A stretch of DNA of 64,000 nt. It comes from Raineya sp. Its GTDB lineage: Bacteria > Bacteroidota > Bacteroidia > Cytophagales > Thermonemataceae. Below, piece after piece: positions 53,195 through 61,947 of this stretch (within the stretch, counting starts at the first letter, position 1; each line of letters starts with the position of its first letter). Made by a program: the position numbers and the translations under genes. The stretch spans positions 1 to 64,000 of the forward strand of contig JALONN010000005.1 in NCBI GenBank assembly GCA_025454915.1, in the 5' to 3' direction. A model generated the notes under the pieces. It saw only the letters and a list, made by a program, of their open reading frames with translations, did no database searches and was not told where the DNA came from.

Positions 53195-53234
53195 AAAAGT
53201 TAATCGTCATTATTCACTTAACCTCATTACCATT

Positions 53235-53477
53235 ATGTCTAAATTCGCAAAAGTAAGAGACCTAGTGATGGGTCTTGAAGCAGACTTCGAAAAATTCTAT
53301 GACAAAAGCAATCAAGCTGCTGGTACACGTGTACGTAAAGGCATGCAAGATTTAAAAGTTCTTGCTCAAGAAATTCGTAAAGAAGTACAAGACATTAAAA
53401 ACAAGGCTGCTGCTAAGAAGCCTGCTGCTAAAAAACCTGCTGCTAAGAAAGATGCAGGAAAAGCAAAGAAAAAATAA
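53235..53477 (+). CDS. Histone H1-like DNA-binding protein (Hc1 type)
   Basis: The 80 residues consist of a helical N-terminal half (MSKFAKVRDLVMGLEADFEK, GTRVRKGMQDLKVLAQEIRK) and a Lys/Ala/Pro tail with PAAKKPAAKK repeats. This is the Bacteroidota form of the Hc1 chlamydial histone. It is expected to compact or coat the chromosome. The codons agree well with highly expressed genes. An intrinsic terminator follows. Confidence 0.9.
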   Translation: MSKFAKVRDLVMGLEADFEKFYDKSNQAAGTRVRKGMQDLKVLAQEIRKEVQDIKNKAAAKKPAAKKPAAKKDAGKAKKK

Positions 53478-53480
53478 CCA

Positions 53481-53508
53481 AAAGGAGCTGAAAAGCTCCT
53501 TTTTTTAT
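53481..53508 (+). terminator. Terminator after the histone-like gene
   Basis: AAAGGAGCT and AGCTCCTTT pair around GAAA, followed by seven T. Confidence 0.9.
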
Positions 53509-53566
53509 TGAATATGTGATATGTTCTCAGAAGTTTAAAACTCTTGAGAACATAATGTTATAATCC

Positions 53567-55426
53567 TTATTTCAATCCCAATATTTCGTTTGTCTTCATC
53601 ACGGCAAGGCTATGATAACCTTTTTTAGCTTTATTATAAGTCTCTATTGCCATTTTTTTCATGTCTGGGTATTTGGACATGGCTGTATAGAGTGGTGTTA
53701 AGAATTTTCTTCTGCCCACGCTCATCAAAAAGTCTTCTAAAGCCTTGTAAGCAGGTGTATAGCGTTTATGGATACAATTTACATACCATGCAGCCTGTAA
53801 CTCCGAATTACCAGACTCTGTAAACCCAAAAGCCTTGTCAAGTATTTTCATGTCTTCAATGGTCATTTCTTTAGGCAAGTGGCGTAAAAAATGAAGCCAT
53901 TCGTGGCTACTCCAGCTTTTAGTCTCTAAAGAATCAGCTTTTTTATTTTTCTTCCAATCTACAATAGCTGAATCTACTTTTTCAAATAGTACAGAACGAA
54001 CCTTAGGGCAATTATCAGGAATACCTACTCCAAAAATCCAGTCTTGCATCCTGATTTGCTTGGCAATATTTTCATTGCCTTTAATTACTTCCTTTTCAAG
54101 ATATTTAACAAAATTGTCTGTATCCATTGATTGAAAAGAGAATGTAGAGAAATAATTTTTCACAAACTTATCAAATGCTTCTCTACCTATTACTTCTTCA
54201 ATTCTTCTTAAAAAGAAATAGCCTTTTTCATAAGCAATTTCAGTAACACCTTCATCGGGATTTCGTTGGCGTAAATCTAAATGAAGTTTGGTATCTTTGC
54301 TATTTGCTCCAATTTCTTCTACATCAGCCAATAAATCCTGATAACCCAGTAATGCTAGCATTTCAGCATAGTCTCTGCCATAGAGTTCTTCCATAATTCG
54401 GCGTTCAAAATATACAGTAAAGCCTTCATTGAGCCAGAAATCGTTCCATGTAGCATTGGTAACTAGATTTCCAGACCAAGAGTGAGCCAGTTCGTGAGCT
54501 ACAAGGCTGGTAAGCGACTTATCACCAGCGATAATGGTAGGTGTTGCAAATGTAAGTCTCGGATTTTCCATTCCTCCAAACGGGAAACTAGGAGGTAAAA
54601 CCAGTAAATCATAGCGTTCCCATTCGTATTTTCCATAAATTTTTTCGGCTATATCTACCATTTTACCCAACTCTTCAAATTCTTTTTTGGACTTCTCCAG
54701 CATAGAAGGTTCTGCATAAATACCTGTTCTTGCATCTATTTCAGAAAACTCTACATTACCAACAGCCAAAGCAACCAAATAAGCGGGTATTTTTTGCTTC
54801 ATTTCAAACTCATAAGTGTTGTTTGATGAGAATTTGGTAGGGTTTTTTGCTGACATGAGAGCCATCAGGCTGTCATTGGGTACTTGTATACGGGCATTAT
54901 ACGAAAAACGGATACCAGGGCTGTCTTGGCAGGGTATCCAGCTACGAGCCAAAATACATTGTGACTGACTGAATAGAAATGGATATTTCTTACCTGCTGT
55001 CTGTTCTGGGTCTAACCATTGTAGGGCTGGAGAATCAGGAGAGGTTTCATATTCTATTACAACGGTTTTGGTGGTGGGTTTTATTTTGATATGTAAGGAC
55101 TGTCCCAAATGAGCAACAGGCTTTTCAAGTTTAAAAGTTGTTTCTTCATTTCCGTCTAACCATATTTGTTTGATAACCAGTTTATCTGTATCCAAAACCA
55201 ATTCGTTAGCATTTTGGTGTTGTTCAAAATGAATGGTGGCTTTACCTGATAGGATTTTTTTCTCAAAATCAACTTTTAAATCTAAATTAAGATGATTCAT
55301 GAGCGTTTTTTCTGGATTGGCAAAGGAATGAATATCTTTTTCTGTTATCATTTTTTGTTTGGGTTTAGAAAGTTCTTGACAGGCAAATAAGCCCAATAAT
55401 ATACTAAAATAAAGAAAGAGTTTCAT
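53567..55426 (-). CDS. Lipoprotein M1 aminopeptidase (leukotriene A4 hydrolase-like)
   Basis: The signal ends in the lipobox GLFAC, so it is anchored in the periplasm or outer membrane. The exopeptidase motif FGGMENPRLTF and the zinc motif VAHELAHSWSGNLVTN, with the Glu ligand in WLNEGFTVYFERR, are intact. The C-terminal helical domain is of the LTA4H type (SSHEWLHFLRHLP, YPDMKKMAIETYNKAKKGYH). It removes N-terminal residues from peptides. The start at 55426 follows a promoter; 55477 does not. Confidence 0.94.
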   Translation of the reverse strand: MKLFLYFSILLGLFACQELSKPKQKMITEKDIHSFANPEKTLMNHLNLDLKVDFEKKILSGKATIHFEQHQNANELVLDTDKLVIKQIWLDGNEETTFKLEKPVAHLGQSLHIKIKPTTKTVVIEYETSPDSPALQWLDPEQTAGKKYPFLFSQSQCILARSWIPCQDSPGIRFSYNARIQVPNDSLMALMSAKNPTKFSSNNTYEFEMKQKIPAYLVALAVGNVEFSEIDARTGIYAEPSMLEKSKKEFEELGKMVDIAEKIYGKYEWERYDLLVLPPSFPFGGMENPRLTFATPTIIAGDKSLTSLVAHELAHSWSGNLVTNATWNDFWLNEGFTVYFERRIMEELYGRDYAEMLALLGYQDLLADVEEIGANSKDTKLHLDLRQRNPDEGVTEIAYEKGYFFLRRIEEVIGREAFDKFVKNYFSTFSFQSMDTDNFVKYLEKEVIKGNENIAKQIRMQDWIFGVGIPDNCPKVRSVLFEKVDSAIVDWKKNKKADSLETKSWSSHEWLHFLRHLPKEMTIEDMKILDKAFGFTESGNSELQAAWYVNCIHKRYTPAYKALEDFLMSVGRRKFLTPLYTAMSKYPDMKKMAIETYNKAKKGYHSLAVMKTNEILGLK

Positions 55427-55443
55427 GGGTAAAACATTTAGCC

Positions 55444-55451
55444 CAAATATA
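55444..55451 (-). promoter_or_regulatory. -7 box of the M1 peptidase gene
   Basis: TATATTTG on the minus strand, 18 bases before the start at 55426. Confidence 0.55.
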
Positions 55452-55496
55452 ACGAAAAGAGATAGTATAAAAAGCACAAAGTTTTGGACTTTTTTA

Positions 55497-55526
55497 TTGT
55501 ATCATTAAGCTTGTTTCTTAATTTTG
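55497..55526 (+). promoter_or_regulatory. Promoter of murF-alr
   Basis: TTG at 55497-55499, 19 bases, TAATTTTG at 55519-55526; start codon 26 bases downstream. Full match to the -33/-7 pattern. Confidence 0.7.
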
Positions 55527-55551
55527 CTATACTTCAAAATTATTCTTCTCC

Positions 55552-58017
55552 ATGCTATTCTCAGATTTACAAACCATTTTATCTTCTAGCTCATGGCAAA
55601 CAGCTTCACAAAATGAAATAGAGCAACTTGTTGTTGATAGTCGAAAGCTTTTTTTACCAGAAACTTCTCTTTTTATAGCCATCAAAGGAAAGAATCATGA
55701 TGGACACGCCTTTATTTCAGAACTCTACGAAAAAGGAGTCAGAAACTTTATTATTGAAAATGAAAAATCTGTGGAACCCTTCCAGAAGGCAATTAATTAT
55801 ATAGTGGTTAAAAATGCTACCAAGGCACTTCAAAAAATAGCAACACATCACCGAACACAATTTGATATACCTGTTATAGCCATTACGGGCAGTAATGGTA
55901 AAACAATTGTAAAAGAATGGCTTTCTCAGCTTTTACAAGACGATTTGAGTATTGTTAAAAGCCCTAAAAGTTATAATTCTCAGATTGGTGTGCCTCTTTC
56001 TGTATGGCAAATGCGTAAAGAGCATGAACTGGCTATTTTTGAGGCGGGTATCTCTCAGACTGGTGAAATGAAAAATTTACAGGAAATTATCCAGCCAACT
56101 GTAGGAGTTTTTATAAATCTGGGAACTTCTCATGATGAGGGTTTTGATAACAGAGAAGAAAAACTGGAAGAAAAACTATTGATGTTCAAAAATTGCCCTG
56201 TTTTATATCTTTATGAAGGTATAGCCACAAACTATCCTAAAATTATAGAAAGATTCCAAAAGAAAAATTCTCATACACAGATTATTACATGGGGATATAA
56301 AATCTCGGATTCTAAGAAATCAGTATCTTTTCTAAAAAAAGAAAACCATATTGAAGTACGTTTAAACGCTAGTTTACTAACATTTCAGGATGAAGCCTAT
56401 TTGCAAAATCTTGCTGTATGTTGTACACTTCTGCAACACCAATTCAAAATCTCTGTATCTGAAATCACGCAGCGAATAGCCCAACTCAAGCCCATTTCAA
56501 TGCGTTTGGAGTTAAAACAAGGTTTACATCAGACATATTTAATAGATGATTCTTACAACAACGATTTGGCAGGCTTGCAAATAGCACTCGATTTTCTTGC
56601 TAATCAGCAACAAAAACAAGCTAAAGTGGTCATTCTTTCAGATATTTTGGAGAGTGACCTGAGTGGTAAAAAGCTCTATACTCAGGTAGCCAATTTGCTT
56701 TTAGGTAAAAATATTGGCTTTTTTATAGGTATTGGAGAGAAAATATCTTCTCATAAAGAAGTTTTTAAGAATATTCCTTTAAAAGCTTTCTATAAAAACA
56801 CAGAAGAATTTTTGGAAAAAGGCTTTTTTGAGCAACTCAAAAATTGTGTTGTTTTGGTAAAAGGAGCAAGGAAATTCCAGTTTGAAAAAATTATACAAAA
56901 GCTTGAATACAAGGCTCATAGAACAGTTTTAGAGATTAATCTGGATGCATTGGTTCATAACTTGAATTTTTATCGCAATCAACTCAAACCTTCCACCAAA
57001 ATTATGGCAATGGTAAAGGCTTTTGCCTATGGAAGTGGAAGTGTTGAAATAGCCAATTTATTACAATTCCATAGAGTAAGTTATTTGGCTGTTGCGTATG
57101 CTGATGAGGGGGTAGAGCTTCGTAAAAACGGAATACATCTGCCTATTATGGTGATGAATCCTTCTGAGGAGGCATTTCCATTGCTTGCAGAATATAATTT
57201 AGAGCCAGAAGTATATAGTTTTGAAATGCTTCAAAAACTTACGGATTTTTGTAAAAATGAAGATTTACAAGGTTTTAAAGTACATATTGAGTTCGATACG
57301 GGTATGCGAAGACTTGGATTCGAAGAAAAGCATATTGGCTCATTAGTCGAAATTCTTAAATACAGCTCTGTTTTGAAAGTGGCTTCTGTGTTAAGCCATT
57401 TGGCAGCAGCAGATGAGCCACAACATGATGAATTTTCATTGAAACAAATTAAAAACTTTGAAAAAATCACGCAAAGCCTAGAAAAACAGCTTCAATATAA
57501 ATTCTTGAAACATGTTCTCAATTCGCCAGGGATTGTCAGATTTCCTGAAAGCCAGATGGATATGGTTCGTTTGGGGATTGGATTATATGGTGTGGAAGCT
57601 GGAGGAAAGTATCAAAAACAGCTACAACCAATAAGCAGACTAAAAACTGTTATTTCTCAAATTAAGCATGTTAAAAATGGAGAAACAGTGGGCTATGGGC
57701 GAAAAGGTGTAGCAAAAAAGACAATGGTAATTGGTATTATAGCCATTGGCTATGCCGATGGGTTTAGTCGTGCTTTTAGCCAAGGAGTTGGTAAAGTACG
57801 AGTACGAGACAAAATTGTATCTATTGTGGGTAATGTTTGTATGGATATGACCATGATAGACCTTACAGATATTCCTGATGCTCAGGTAGGAGATGAGGTT
57901 GTTATATTTGATGAACGCCTTTCTATTCAAACACTTGCAGACTCAATAAATACGATACCTTATGAAATATTGACTAATGTAAGTGAAAGAGTAAAACGTG
58001 TATTTTATAGTGAGTAA
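55552..58017 (+). CDS. murF: Bifunctional UDP-MurNAc-tripeptide D-Ala-D-Ala ligase/alanine racemase
   Basis: Residues 1-455 are a Mur ligase: the P-loop ITGSNGKTIVKEWLSQLL, NSQIGVPLSVWQMRKEHE and LIDDSYNNDLAGLQIALDFL. Residues about 460-821 are an alanine racemase, with the PLP lysine in KIMAMVKAFAYGSGSVEIAN and the second catalytic region VGNVCMDMTMIDLTDIP. The fusion joins synthesis of D-Ala with use of D-Ala-D-Ala in the last cytoplasmic step of the peptidoglycan stem. It is a known Bacteroidota arrangement. In the Mur P-loop, Ile follows the Lys-Thr pair where many have Thr. Confidence 0.95.
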   Translation: MLFSDLQTILSSSSWQTASQNEIEQLVVDSRKLFLPETSLFIAIKGKNHDGHAFISELYEKGVRNFIIENEKSVEPFQKAINYIVVKNATKALQKIATHHRTQFDIPVIAITGSNGKTIVKEWLSQLLQDDLSIVKSPKSYNSQIGVPLSVWQMRKEHELAIFEAGISQTGEMKNLQEIIQPTVGVFINLGTSHDEGFDNREEKLEEKLLMFKNCPVLYLYEGIATNYPKIIERFQKKNSHTQIITWGYKISDSKKSVSFLKKENHIEVRLNASLLTFQDEAYLQNLAVCCTLLQHQFKISVSEITQRIAQLKPISMRLELKQGLHQTYLIDDSYNNDLAGLQIALDFLANQQQKQAKVVILSDILESDLSGKKLYTQVANLLLGKNIGFFIGIGEKISSHKEVFKNIPLKAFYKNTEEFLEKGFFEQLKNCVVLVKGARKFQFEKIIQKLEYKAHRTVLEINLDALVHNLNFYRNQLKPSTKIMAMVKAFAYGSGSVEIANLLQFHRVSYLAVAYADEGVELRKNGIHLPIMVMNPSEEAFPLLAEYNLEPEVYSFEMLQKLTDFCKNEDLQGFKVHIEFDTGMRRLGFEEKHIGSLVEILKYSSVLKVASVLSHLAAADEPQHDEFSLKQIKNFEKITQSLEKQLQYKFLKHVLNSPGIVRFPESQMDMVRLGIGLYGVEAGGKYQKQLQPISRLKTVISQIKHVKNGETVGYGRKGVAKKTMVIGIIAIGYADGFSRAFSQGVGKVRVRDKIVSIVGNVCMDMTMIDLTDIPDAQVGDEVVIFDERLSIQTLADSINTIPYEILTNVSERVKRVFYSE

Positions 58018-58024
58018 ATCATAT

Positions 58025-58405
58025 TTAATTCGACTTACATATTTCTTGTATCATTTCAATCAATAGTTCAAAATTAATGGGTTTTTCTGAATATGCATTA
58101 AAACCCATTTTCTGAAACTGTTTTAGAGAATGCTTGAAAGGGTTGCCTGTAATGGCAATAATAGGAATATTTGCTTTTTTCTCATGAGACATACTTCTGA
58201 TTGCTTTCACACAACTCTTGCCATTTGGCATAAGAATATTGGGATTCAATAAAACGATATCAATATCATTTTTCTCAATGGTATCTACTACCTGTTCTGC
58301 ATTTTCAGCACTGAATGTTGTAAACCCATGAGGCTCTAACTTATCTCTAATAATTCTTCGTATAATAGAAAAATCATCAGCAATCAAAACAATTTTATTT
58401 TCCAT
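58025..58405 (-). CDS. CheY-like receiver lacking the phospho-acceptor aspartate
   Basis: The start at 58405 gives a 126-residue receiver: VLIADDFSIIRRIIRDKLEP, the acidic pair D10-D11, T in IIAITGNPFK, and K in YSEKPINFE. At the position of the phosphorylated Asp stands N54 (IDIVLLNPNILMPN), and two residues are inserted or changed before the LMP turn. The neighbour (58446) has D54 at the same place and is about half identical elsewhere, so this is a duplicate that lost phosphorylation. It may be a constitutive or decoy partner. Confidence 0.88.
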   Translation of the reverse strand: MENKIVLIADDFSIIRRIIRDKLEPHGFTTFSAENAEQVVDTIEKNDIDIVLLNPNILMPNGKSCVKAIRSMSHEKKANIPIIAITGNPFKHSLKQFQKMGFNAYSEKPINFELLIEMIQEICKSN

Positions 58406-58445
58406 AAAAAAGATGAAAAGTGGTAAAAATGTGTCTTGCCTGAAA

Positions 58446-58823
58446 TCAGACATTACTCATTTTTTTGACCACATCTATGAGTAAATCAAAGTTAATGGGT
58501 TTAGGAATGTAAGCATCAAAGCCCATTTCTTTAAACTGCTCTAAAGTATAATTGGGGGCATTTCCTGTAATGGCAATAATGGGGGTCTTCGCTTTCGTTT
58601 CATCTGTGAAGGCTCTGATAGCTTTCGCACAATCTATTCCGTTCATAACAGGCATATTGAGGTCAAGAAGGATGACATCTACATCATGTTCTCCCATCAT
58701 TTCTAAAACTTTTTCTCCATTTTTAGCAACTAGTATTTTGAAGTTCTGAAATTCAAGAACTTTTTTTGCCATATTCTGAATTACGGAGCTGTCTTCAGCT
58801 ATGAGTACTACTTTGTCAGCCAT
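58446..58823 (-). CDS. CheY-like single-domain response regulator
   Basis: A complete receiver: E10-D11, phospho-acceptor D54 in VDVILLDLNMPVMNG, T in IIAITGNAPN and K in YIPKPINFD. No output domain. The gene lies 40 bases ahead of its degenerate duplicate, on the same strand. No kinase is adjacent. Confidence 0.92.
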   Translation of the reverse strand: MADKVVLIAEDSSVIQNMAKKVLEFQNFKILVAKNGEKVLEMMGEHDVDVILLDLNMPVMNGIDCAKAIRAFTDETKAKTPIIAITGNAPNYTLEQFKEMGFDAYIPKPINFDLLIDVVKKMSNV

Positions 58824-58982
58824 AAAATTGTGTTTGAGAGTTTACTTCAATTTTAACAAAAAAAATGGTTTTTTATAAATAAAAAATAATATTTTCATTT
58901 TTTTGATTTAGGCTTAATAATTGTTTAAGATAAATTAAGAAAAAAATAAATCAAGAAACTTTAAAAAATTAAAAAGTTTCCG

Positions 58983-58990
58983 TAGTTTTG
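58983..58990 (+). promoter_or_regulatory. -7 box of the acyl carrier protein gene
   Basis: TAGTTTTG, 37 bases before the start at 59028. Confidence 0.55.
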
Positions 58991-59027
58991 TAGAAGTTTT
59001 ACCTTTAACCTAATATGTCTTCTGCCT

Positions 59028-59294
59028 ATGAAAAATGTTAAACAAACTGTAATAGATATTTTAAAAGAAAGATTGGGACTAAGTGAGTCGGTAATGACAA
59101 TGGAAGCCAGTTTTATCAAAGACTTAGGCGTGGACTCTTTAGACTATATAGAGCTAATCATGGCTTTTGAACAAGCTTTCGATATAAGTATTCCAGATAC
59201 AGATGCAGAAAAAATGCGTACGGTTGGTTCAGCGATTGACTACATCGAAGACCGTTTGGCTGCTGCACAAGACGAAAACGAAAAAGTTGCTTAA
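59028..59294 (+). CDS. Acyl carrier protein
   Basis: The 88-residue acidic protein has the 4'-phosphopantetheine attachment S37 in LGVDSLDYIELIMAFEQAFD and the last helix VGSAIDYIEDRLAA. Tyr follows Asp after the Ser where typical fatty acid ACP has Thr-Val. No fatty acid synthesis genes are adjacent, so it may be the main ACP or a special-purpose one. Confidence 0.92.
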   Translation: MKNVKQTVIDILKERLGLSESVMTMEASFIKDLGVDSLDYIELIMAFEQAFDISIPDTDAEKMRTVGSAIDYIEDRLAAAQDENEKVA

Positions 59295-59302
59295 GACATA
59301 AA

Positions 59303-59323
59303 AAGGGTAAGTACTCTTACCCT
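59303..59323. terminator. Hairpin between convergent ACP and MarR genes
   Basis: AAGGGTAAG and CTTACCCTT pair around TAC; it overlaps the last codons of the convergent MarR gene. The T-run is weak. Confidence 0.6.
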
Positions 59324-59790
59324 TGTCTTTCTGCTAAAAATTTTAATAAAAAATCACTTTCAGGTTGTTGAGAGAGATTGAGGTAGGCTTTATTCAAAAG
59401 CTCTACAAAAATTTCTTTTTCTTTTTGGGTAAATCCCATAAACATTTCTGCATTCAGATTATCAATCCCTTCGTGTATATCTTTGATATACTTATTCCCT
59501 TTTTTACTTAGCTCTAAGAAATACGCCCTTTTATCTGTAGGGTTCATGACCCTCTGAATAAATCCTTTTTTTTCCAAATCATCAGCAATTCTTACAACAG
59601 AAGCCTTGTCTATTTTTAGTAAATCTGCCAGATTTTGTTGAGTGAGACTTTCACTTTCATCAATAGCCCATAAAACCATAAAATACCTTTCCAAACCTGT
59701 AAAATCAAGGTCATAGCTTAAGAGCCTTTGATAAAGTTTATCTAACAGGTAAAAATATAAGCCTACGGCATCTGCATTGGGAGGGTTCAT
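59317..59790 (-). CDS. MarR-family transcriptional regulator
   Basis: A winged helix-turn-helix: LTQQNLADLLKIDKASVVRI is the DNA-reading part and NPTDKRAYFLELSKKG the wing with the conserved Asp-Arg. MarR dimers usually repress transporter or stress genes and respond to small phenolic or lipophilic ligands. The neighbour is the ACP gene; its target is not visible. Confidence 0.92.
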   Translation of the reverse strand: MNPPNADAVGLYFYLLDKLYQRLLSYDLDFTGLERYFMVLWAIDESESLTQQNLADLLKIDKASVVRIADDLEKKGFIQRVMNPTDKRAYFLELSKKGNKYIKDIHEGIDNLNAEMFMGFTQKEKEIFVELLNKAYLNLSQQPESDFLLKFLAERQG

Positions 59791-60096
59791 ACATCAAAAA
59801 TTTTATCAAATTTCTTATTTTAACTCTATTCAGCAAAATTTTCGTAAAAAAACTTTATTAAAAAATAAATATATATTCATCAATTAAAAGTGGGGTTTAA
59901 TAAAAAGAACCAGTTATATAGGAAAAATCTTTTGTTATATTGCTTACATAAAATAACTTAATAGTTAACAAATTATGATGCTTATAAAAACATAGAATTG
60001 AGGAAAAATATAAGGAAAATAAATACTTGTTTTACATCAAGCTTACTTAATCTGAAAAACACTTTAAACAATATCTAAATTTTAAAAATAAAAAAC
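59791..60096. other. AT-rich intergenic region, nothing recognised
   Basis: About 306 bases between the divergent MarR and lipoprotein genes; no promoter of the full consensus, no RNA or gene seen. Confidence 0.5.
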
Positions 60097-60708
60097 ATGA
60101 AAAAAATATCACTATTATTGTTTCTATGTATTGCTCTACTTTCTTGTAAAAAAACAGTAGAAGGAGAAACAAATGCTTGGAATGCTAATAAAACCAAACT
60201 TAGTAAACTGAAAGCCAATTATCCAGCATTTGCAAGTGTTTTGGATAATGAAATGAAAGAAGCTCAAGCCAAATGGGATGAGGCTTCTAAATTGAGTAAT
60301 GAGGAAGAAAAACTAAAAAAGATGAGTGAAGCCAATTATACTTTTAATCAGGGTTTTGTGTATGATTTGGATAACTTAGAAATGAAAATGAAAAATATTA
60401 GTAATAAAAGCAATGATTTATTAGATGGAATGACAGCCAAAGATGTAAACTTGAGTAAATCAGACCAGAAAGAAATTATTAGAATACGAGATGACGCTAG
60501 AGATATGCTTTCTGAAATTAAAAAATCATTGAATAAAGGGGATAAATCTTCTTCTCAAGCTTATAAAACAATTCAGAATGCTAAAAATGCACTAGTAGAT
60601 ATGGAACGCCGTATGGATATGGCTTTTAAGGCTATCAATGATAGTAAAATAAAAAATACAGATAGCAAAAAAGACTCAACTACCAAGAAAAAGAAAAAAG
60701 TAAGTTAA
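60097..60708 (+). CDS. Helical lipoprotein of unknown function
   Basis: The signal peptide ends in LLSC (Cys at 17). The mature protein is almost wholly helical and Lys/Asp-rich (LDNEMKEAQAKWDEASKLSN, LDNLEMKMKNISNKSNDLLD) and ends in a Lys-rich tail (KKDSTTKKKKKVS). It looks like a coiled-coil periplasmic lipoprotein. A strong terminator follows. Confidence 0.75.
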   Translation: MKKISLLLFLCIALLSCKKTVEGETNAWNANKTKLSKLKANYPAFASVLDNEMKEAQAKWDEASKLSNEEEKLKKMSEANYTFNQGFVYDLDNLEMKMKNISNKSNDLLDGMTAKDVNLSKSDQKEIIRIRDDARDMLSEIKKSLNKGDKSSSQAYKTIQNAKNALVDMERRMDMAFKAINDSKIKNTDSKKDSTTKKKKKVS

Positions 60709-60712
60709 GACA

Positions 60713-60738
60713 AAAAGGTTGGGCTAGCCCAACCTTTT
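60713..60738. terminator. Perfect palindromic terminator
   Basis: AAAAGGTTGGGCT meets AGCCCAACCTTTT without a loop gap; serves convergent genes. Confidence 0.9.
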
Positions 60739-61522
60739 ACATTTCTATTTTCGCACCTCTCTTGATGAGTTCAGTAATATCAATGCGTACACCAATATAT
60801 TTGTAAGGTTTTCCATTTGTATCTATAACTGGTGCAACAGTTGCAATAACCCAATAAGGAGTACCATCTTTGGCTTTGTTTTTAACAATCCCCTGAAAAA
60901 TTTTGCCACTTTTAATAGTATCCCACATTTCTTTGAATACTGATTTAGGCATATCTGGGTGTCTGACAATATTATGAGGTTTTCCTATCAGTTCTTCTTT
61001 GGTATATTTGGCTACTCGGCAAAAATTATCATTGACAAAGGTAATGGTTCCAAATTGGTCAGTTTCTGAAACAATAGCAGCAGCATTTAAAACTTTGGTT
61101 CTTGCTTCAATTTCATTAGATAGTTTATCCATTTCTAATTCTCTTTGAGCAATATCTCTATGAATGGTCTTGATAAGCATATTCATTTTTTCTTCTATAC
61201 TCAAAGCCACGGTCTCTACGGGGCTTAAAAGAATCAGACTGTGAGGAATACCTTCATAATTTACTTTGGTAAGTAACATATTGGCAATAGAAGTTTCTCC
61301 GTTTAGCTTACGAATAACCACTCTTTTTTCTGTATCACCATCATAAGCAATGCTGACAGCTTCACTGAATGGTTTTTGAAATAAATCGCTGGAGGTACAA
61401 TTGAACAGTTGTAAGCTGGCTGGATTTGCATAAATTAGTTTATTCTGCTCATTGGCAATGAGAACAGGCTGATAAACTTGTTCAAAGAAATTTTGTACAG
61501 GTTTTAGTGATGGGATAGTCAT
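60737..61522 (-). CDS. Double PAS-domain protein without output domain
   Basis: PAS 1 covers residues about 5-110 (VLIANEQNKLIYANPASLQL). A coiled coil follows, and PAS 2 covers about 140-255, with ETDQFGTITFVNDNFCRVAK and NIVRHPDMPKSVFKEMWDTI, GTPYWVIATVAPV, as in aerotaxis-like PAS of chemoreceptors. There is no kinase, GGDEF or HTH domain. It may regulate a separate protein by contact. Confidence 0.88.
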   Translation of the reverse strand: MTIPSLKPVQNFFEQVYQPVLIANEQNKLIYANPASLQLFNCTSSDLFQKPFSEAVSIAYDGDTEKRVVIRKLNGETSIANMLLTKVNYEGIPHSLILLSPVETVALSIEEKMNMLIKTIHRDIAQRELEMDKLSNEIEARTKVLNAAAIVSETDQFGTITFVNDNFCRVAKYTKEELIGKPHNIVRHPDMPKSVFKEMWDTIKSGKIFQGIVKNKAKDGTPYWVIATVAPVIDTNGKPYKYIGVRIDITELIKRGAKIEM

Positions 61523-61608
61523 GGCAGTAGAGATGTATTTGAGGGCAAAAATGCCTAAAAATATACCTCATGACTATGACTTTAATCATAAAGTAAAGTG
61601 AGATTGTA

Positions 61609-61938
61609 TTACCACTTTTTAAACATAAAAAATGTGGCTAAAACTATGAGGAAAAAAGCTACAATATAATTCCAACGAATAGGCTCTTTGAGATACAGAA
61701 TAGAAAAACCTGCAAATACAATCAAAGTGATAACTTCCTGCATAATTTTGAGCTGTGAAGCTGAAAATGTTTCATGCCCTATTCGGTTTGCAGGAACTTG
61801 TAAGCAATATTCGAAGAAAGCAATACCCCAGCTCACAAGAACTACCTTCCAGATAGGAACGCCCTTAAATTTAAGATGCCCGTACCATGCAAAAGTCATA
61901 AACAAATTGGATAGTACGAGCAGAATAATAGTTCGCAT
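61609..61938 (-). CDS. DMT-superfamily small membrane protein (DUF486)
   Basis: Four membrane helices in 109 residues, with TFAWYGHLKFKGVPIWKVVL, FFEYCLQVPANRIGHETFSA and the closing WNYIVAFFLIVLATFFMFKK. The motif YCLQVPANRIG marks DUF486. Function unknown. Confidence 0.9.
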   Translation of the reverse strand: MRTIILLVLSNLFMTFAWYGHLKFKGVPIWKVVLVSWGIAFFEYCLQVPANRIGHETFSASQLKIMQEVITLIVFAGFSILYLKEPIRWNYIVAFFLIVLATFFMFKKW

Positions 61939-61947
61939 GTATAAGAA

